Program-made: the position numbers and the translations under genes | Part shown: positions 33,903 to 34,488 of the stretch, piece after piece | Position numbering within the stretch: the first letter of the stretch is position 1 | Layout: the number at the start of each line of letters is the position of its first letter | Notes under the pieces: model-generated | What the model was told of the DNA's origin: nothing | Seen by the model: only the letters and a program-made list of their open reading frames with translations | Databases searched by the model: none | Assembly (NCBI GenBank): GCA_020720115.1 | Contig: DYPD01000033.1 | Location: 1-34,488 of the forward strand | Origin: Thiomargarita sp. | GTDB lineage: Bacteria; Pseudomonadota; Gammaproteobacteria; Beggiatoales; Beggiatoaceae | DNA length: 34,488 nucleotides | Direction: 5' to 3'

Positions 33903-34487
33903 AAGAACAGCAAAATGTGCATCTTCAAAGCGCACCTGTCTTTTATCAAGTTCACATAATTGATTTATAAAATCGCGCTTAAATCTTTCAAACTCTGCGT
34001 GGTATGTTTCTTTATATTGAGTACAAGAAACCGGATAAAAACCAATAATGCTTGGATATTTATCTTGTAAACGGAACATGTCTATATTGACTTGCGCCAA
34101 ATCCGCTTTATTACCAACAATCAAAATTGGCGCATTCCCACCAAAAGCGCGAACATGCTCTAACCAATATTCAGTTTGTTGATTTGCGTTAATATCAGTA
34201 CGGGCATTTAGCACTATTACATACAAGCACTGTGTACGCATGAAAAATTGGTGGGTAGCATGAGCCATAACTTGACCGCCAAAATCCCAGAAATGCGCAA
34301 TAATCTCAGTATTCGGTACCGACCATTCACTGATGTTGATGCCCGCCGTCATAGGTTCTACGCCTGGCACTACTTCTTTTCCATTGAATATACGGATGAG
34401 AGAAGTTTTTCCTGTTTCTCCATAGCCAAGAAAAATGGTGCGTACACGGTTAAGGCTTTTTTGCGTGCGTCCCTGATATTGAGCTAA
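33900..34487 (-). CDS. Roc GTPase half of a split Roco protein, partial
   Basis: The frame is open to the right edge, beyond the GTG start at 34370 shown in the track. My translation of the edge gives SLNRVRTIFLGYGETGKTSL, a full Walker A (GYGETGKTS). Then come VEPMTAGINISEW (switch I region), HFWDFGGQVMAHATHQFFM (G3, DFGGQ), ILIVGNKADL (G4) and FYPVSCTQ (G5-like). This is the Ras-of-complex type found in LRRK2-like and bacterial Roco proteins, which usually have leucine-rich repeats before it; that part would lie past the window. The stop at 33900 leaves the GTPase without COR, so the protein is probably inactive or altered. A pseudogene is the simplest reading. Confidence 0.82.
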   Translation of the reverse strand, partial: LAQYQGRTQKSLNRVRTIFLGYGETGKTSLIRIFNGKEVVPGVEPMTAGINISEWSVPNTEIIAHFWDFGGQVMAHATHQFFMRTQCLYVIVLNARTDINANQQTEYWLEHVRAFGGNAPILIVGNKADLAQVNIDMFRLQDKYPSIIGFYPVSCTQYKETYHAEFERFKRDFINQLCELDKRQVRFEDAHFAVL

Positions 34488-34488
34488 A

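Overview
The window looks like a chromosome segment of a gammaproteobacterium. The block rpsB-tsf-pyrH-frr-uppS-cdsA-dxr-rseP-bamA-skp-lpxD-fabZ-lpxA has the classic proteobacterial order, and ZipA and outer-membrane/lipid A genes point to the gamma class. The palindromic intergenic repeats and the caspase-like, DUF4384 and Roc-COR proteins suggest a Thiotrichales-type (Thiothrix/Beggiatoa-like) genome. That placement is an inference, not something the sequence proves.

Left end (1-3.0 kb, minus strand): a DUF4384 protein with a coiled coil, an OmpA-family protein and a caspase-like peptidase that runs off the left edge. All three have export signals and they may form one envelope-associated unit. 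A REP-like palindromic repeat separates the caspase gene from the other two. From 3.26 to 8.08 kb (plus strand) come an exported TPR protein, an orphan GspC-like type II secretion protein, proline iminopeptidase, a small conserved protein, MsrB, the ribosome-assembly GTPase EngB, a DUF2513 protein and MurB. Methionine aminopeptidase (map) converges on murB.

Core (8.9-26.8 kb, plus strand): a structured rpsB leader, then rpsB-tsf (translation), pyrH (UMP kinase), frr, uppS (undecaprenyl-PP), cdsA (CDP-diacylglycerol), dxr (isoprenoids), rseP (site-2 protease), bamA and skp (outer-membrane protein assembly), lpxD-fabZ-lpxA (lipid A and fatty acids), smc and zipA (chromosome and division). This is one long envelope and growth supercluster. 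lpxB is not next to lpxA and ligA is not next to zipA. From 26.8 to 31.1 kb come an iron-type alcohol dehydrogenase with an altered metal-ligand position, a family 2 glycosyltransferase, a membrane-anchored EndA-like nuclease and SerA.

Right end (31.1-34.5 kb, minus strand) is an accessory patch in decay. It holds three palindromic repeats, an addiction-module antitoxin gene with a one-base frameshift, a remnant of a COR-like winged-helix domain cut off at a repeat, an overlapping VapC/antitoxin-like pair, and a Roc-COR (Roco) GTPase gene. The Roco gene is split by a single in-frame TAA between its GTPase and COR parts. Its COR half ends in an unusual N/S/T-rich plus helical tail and abuts the vapC reading frame. 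This end and the caspase/DUF4384/OmpA cluster are the most likely places for unusual biology.
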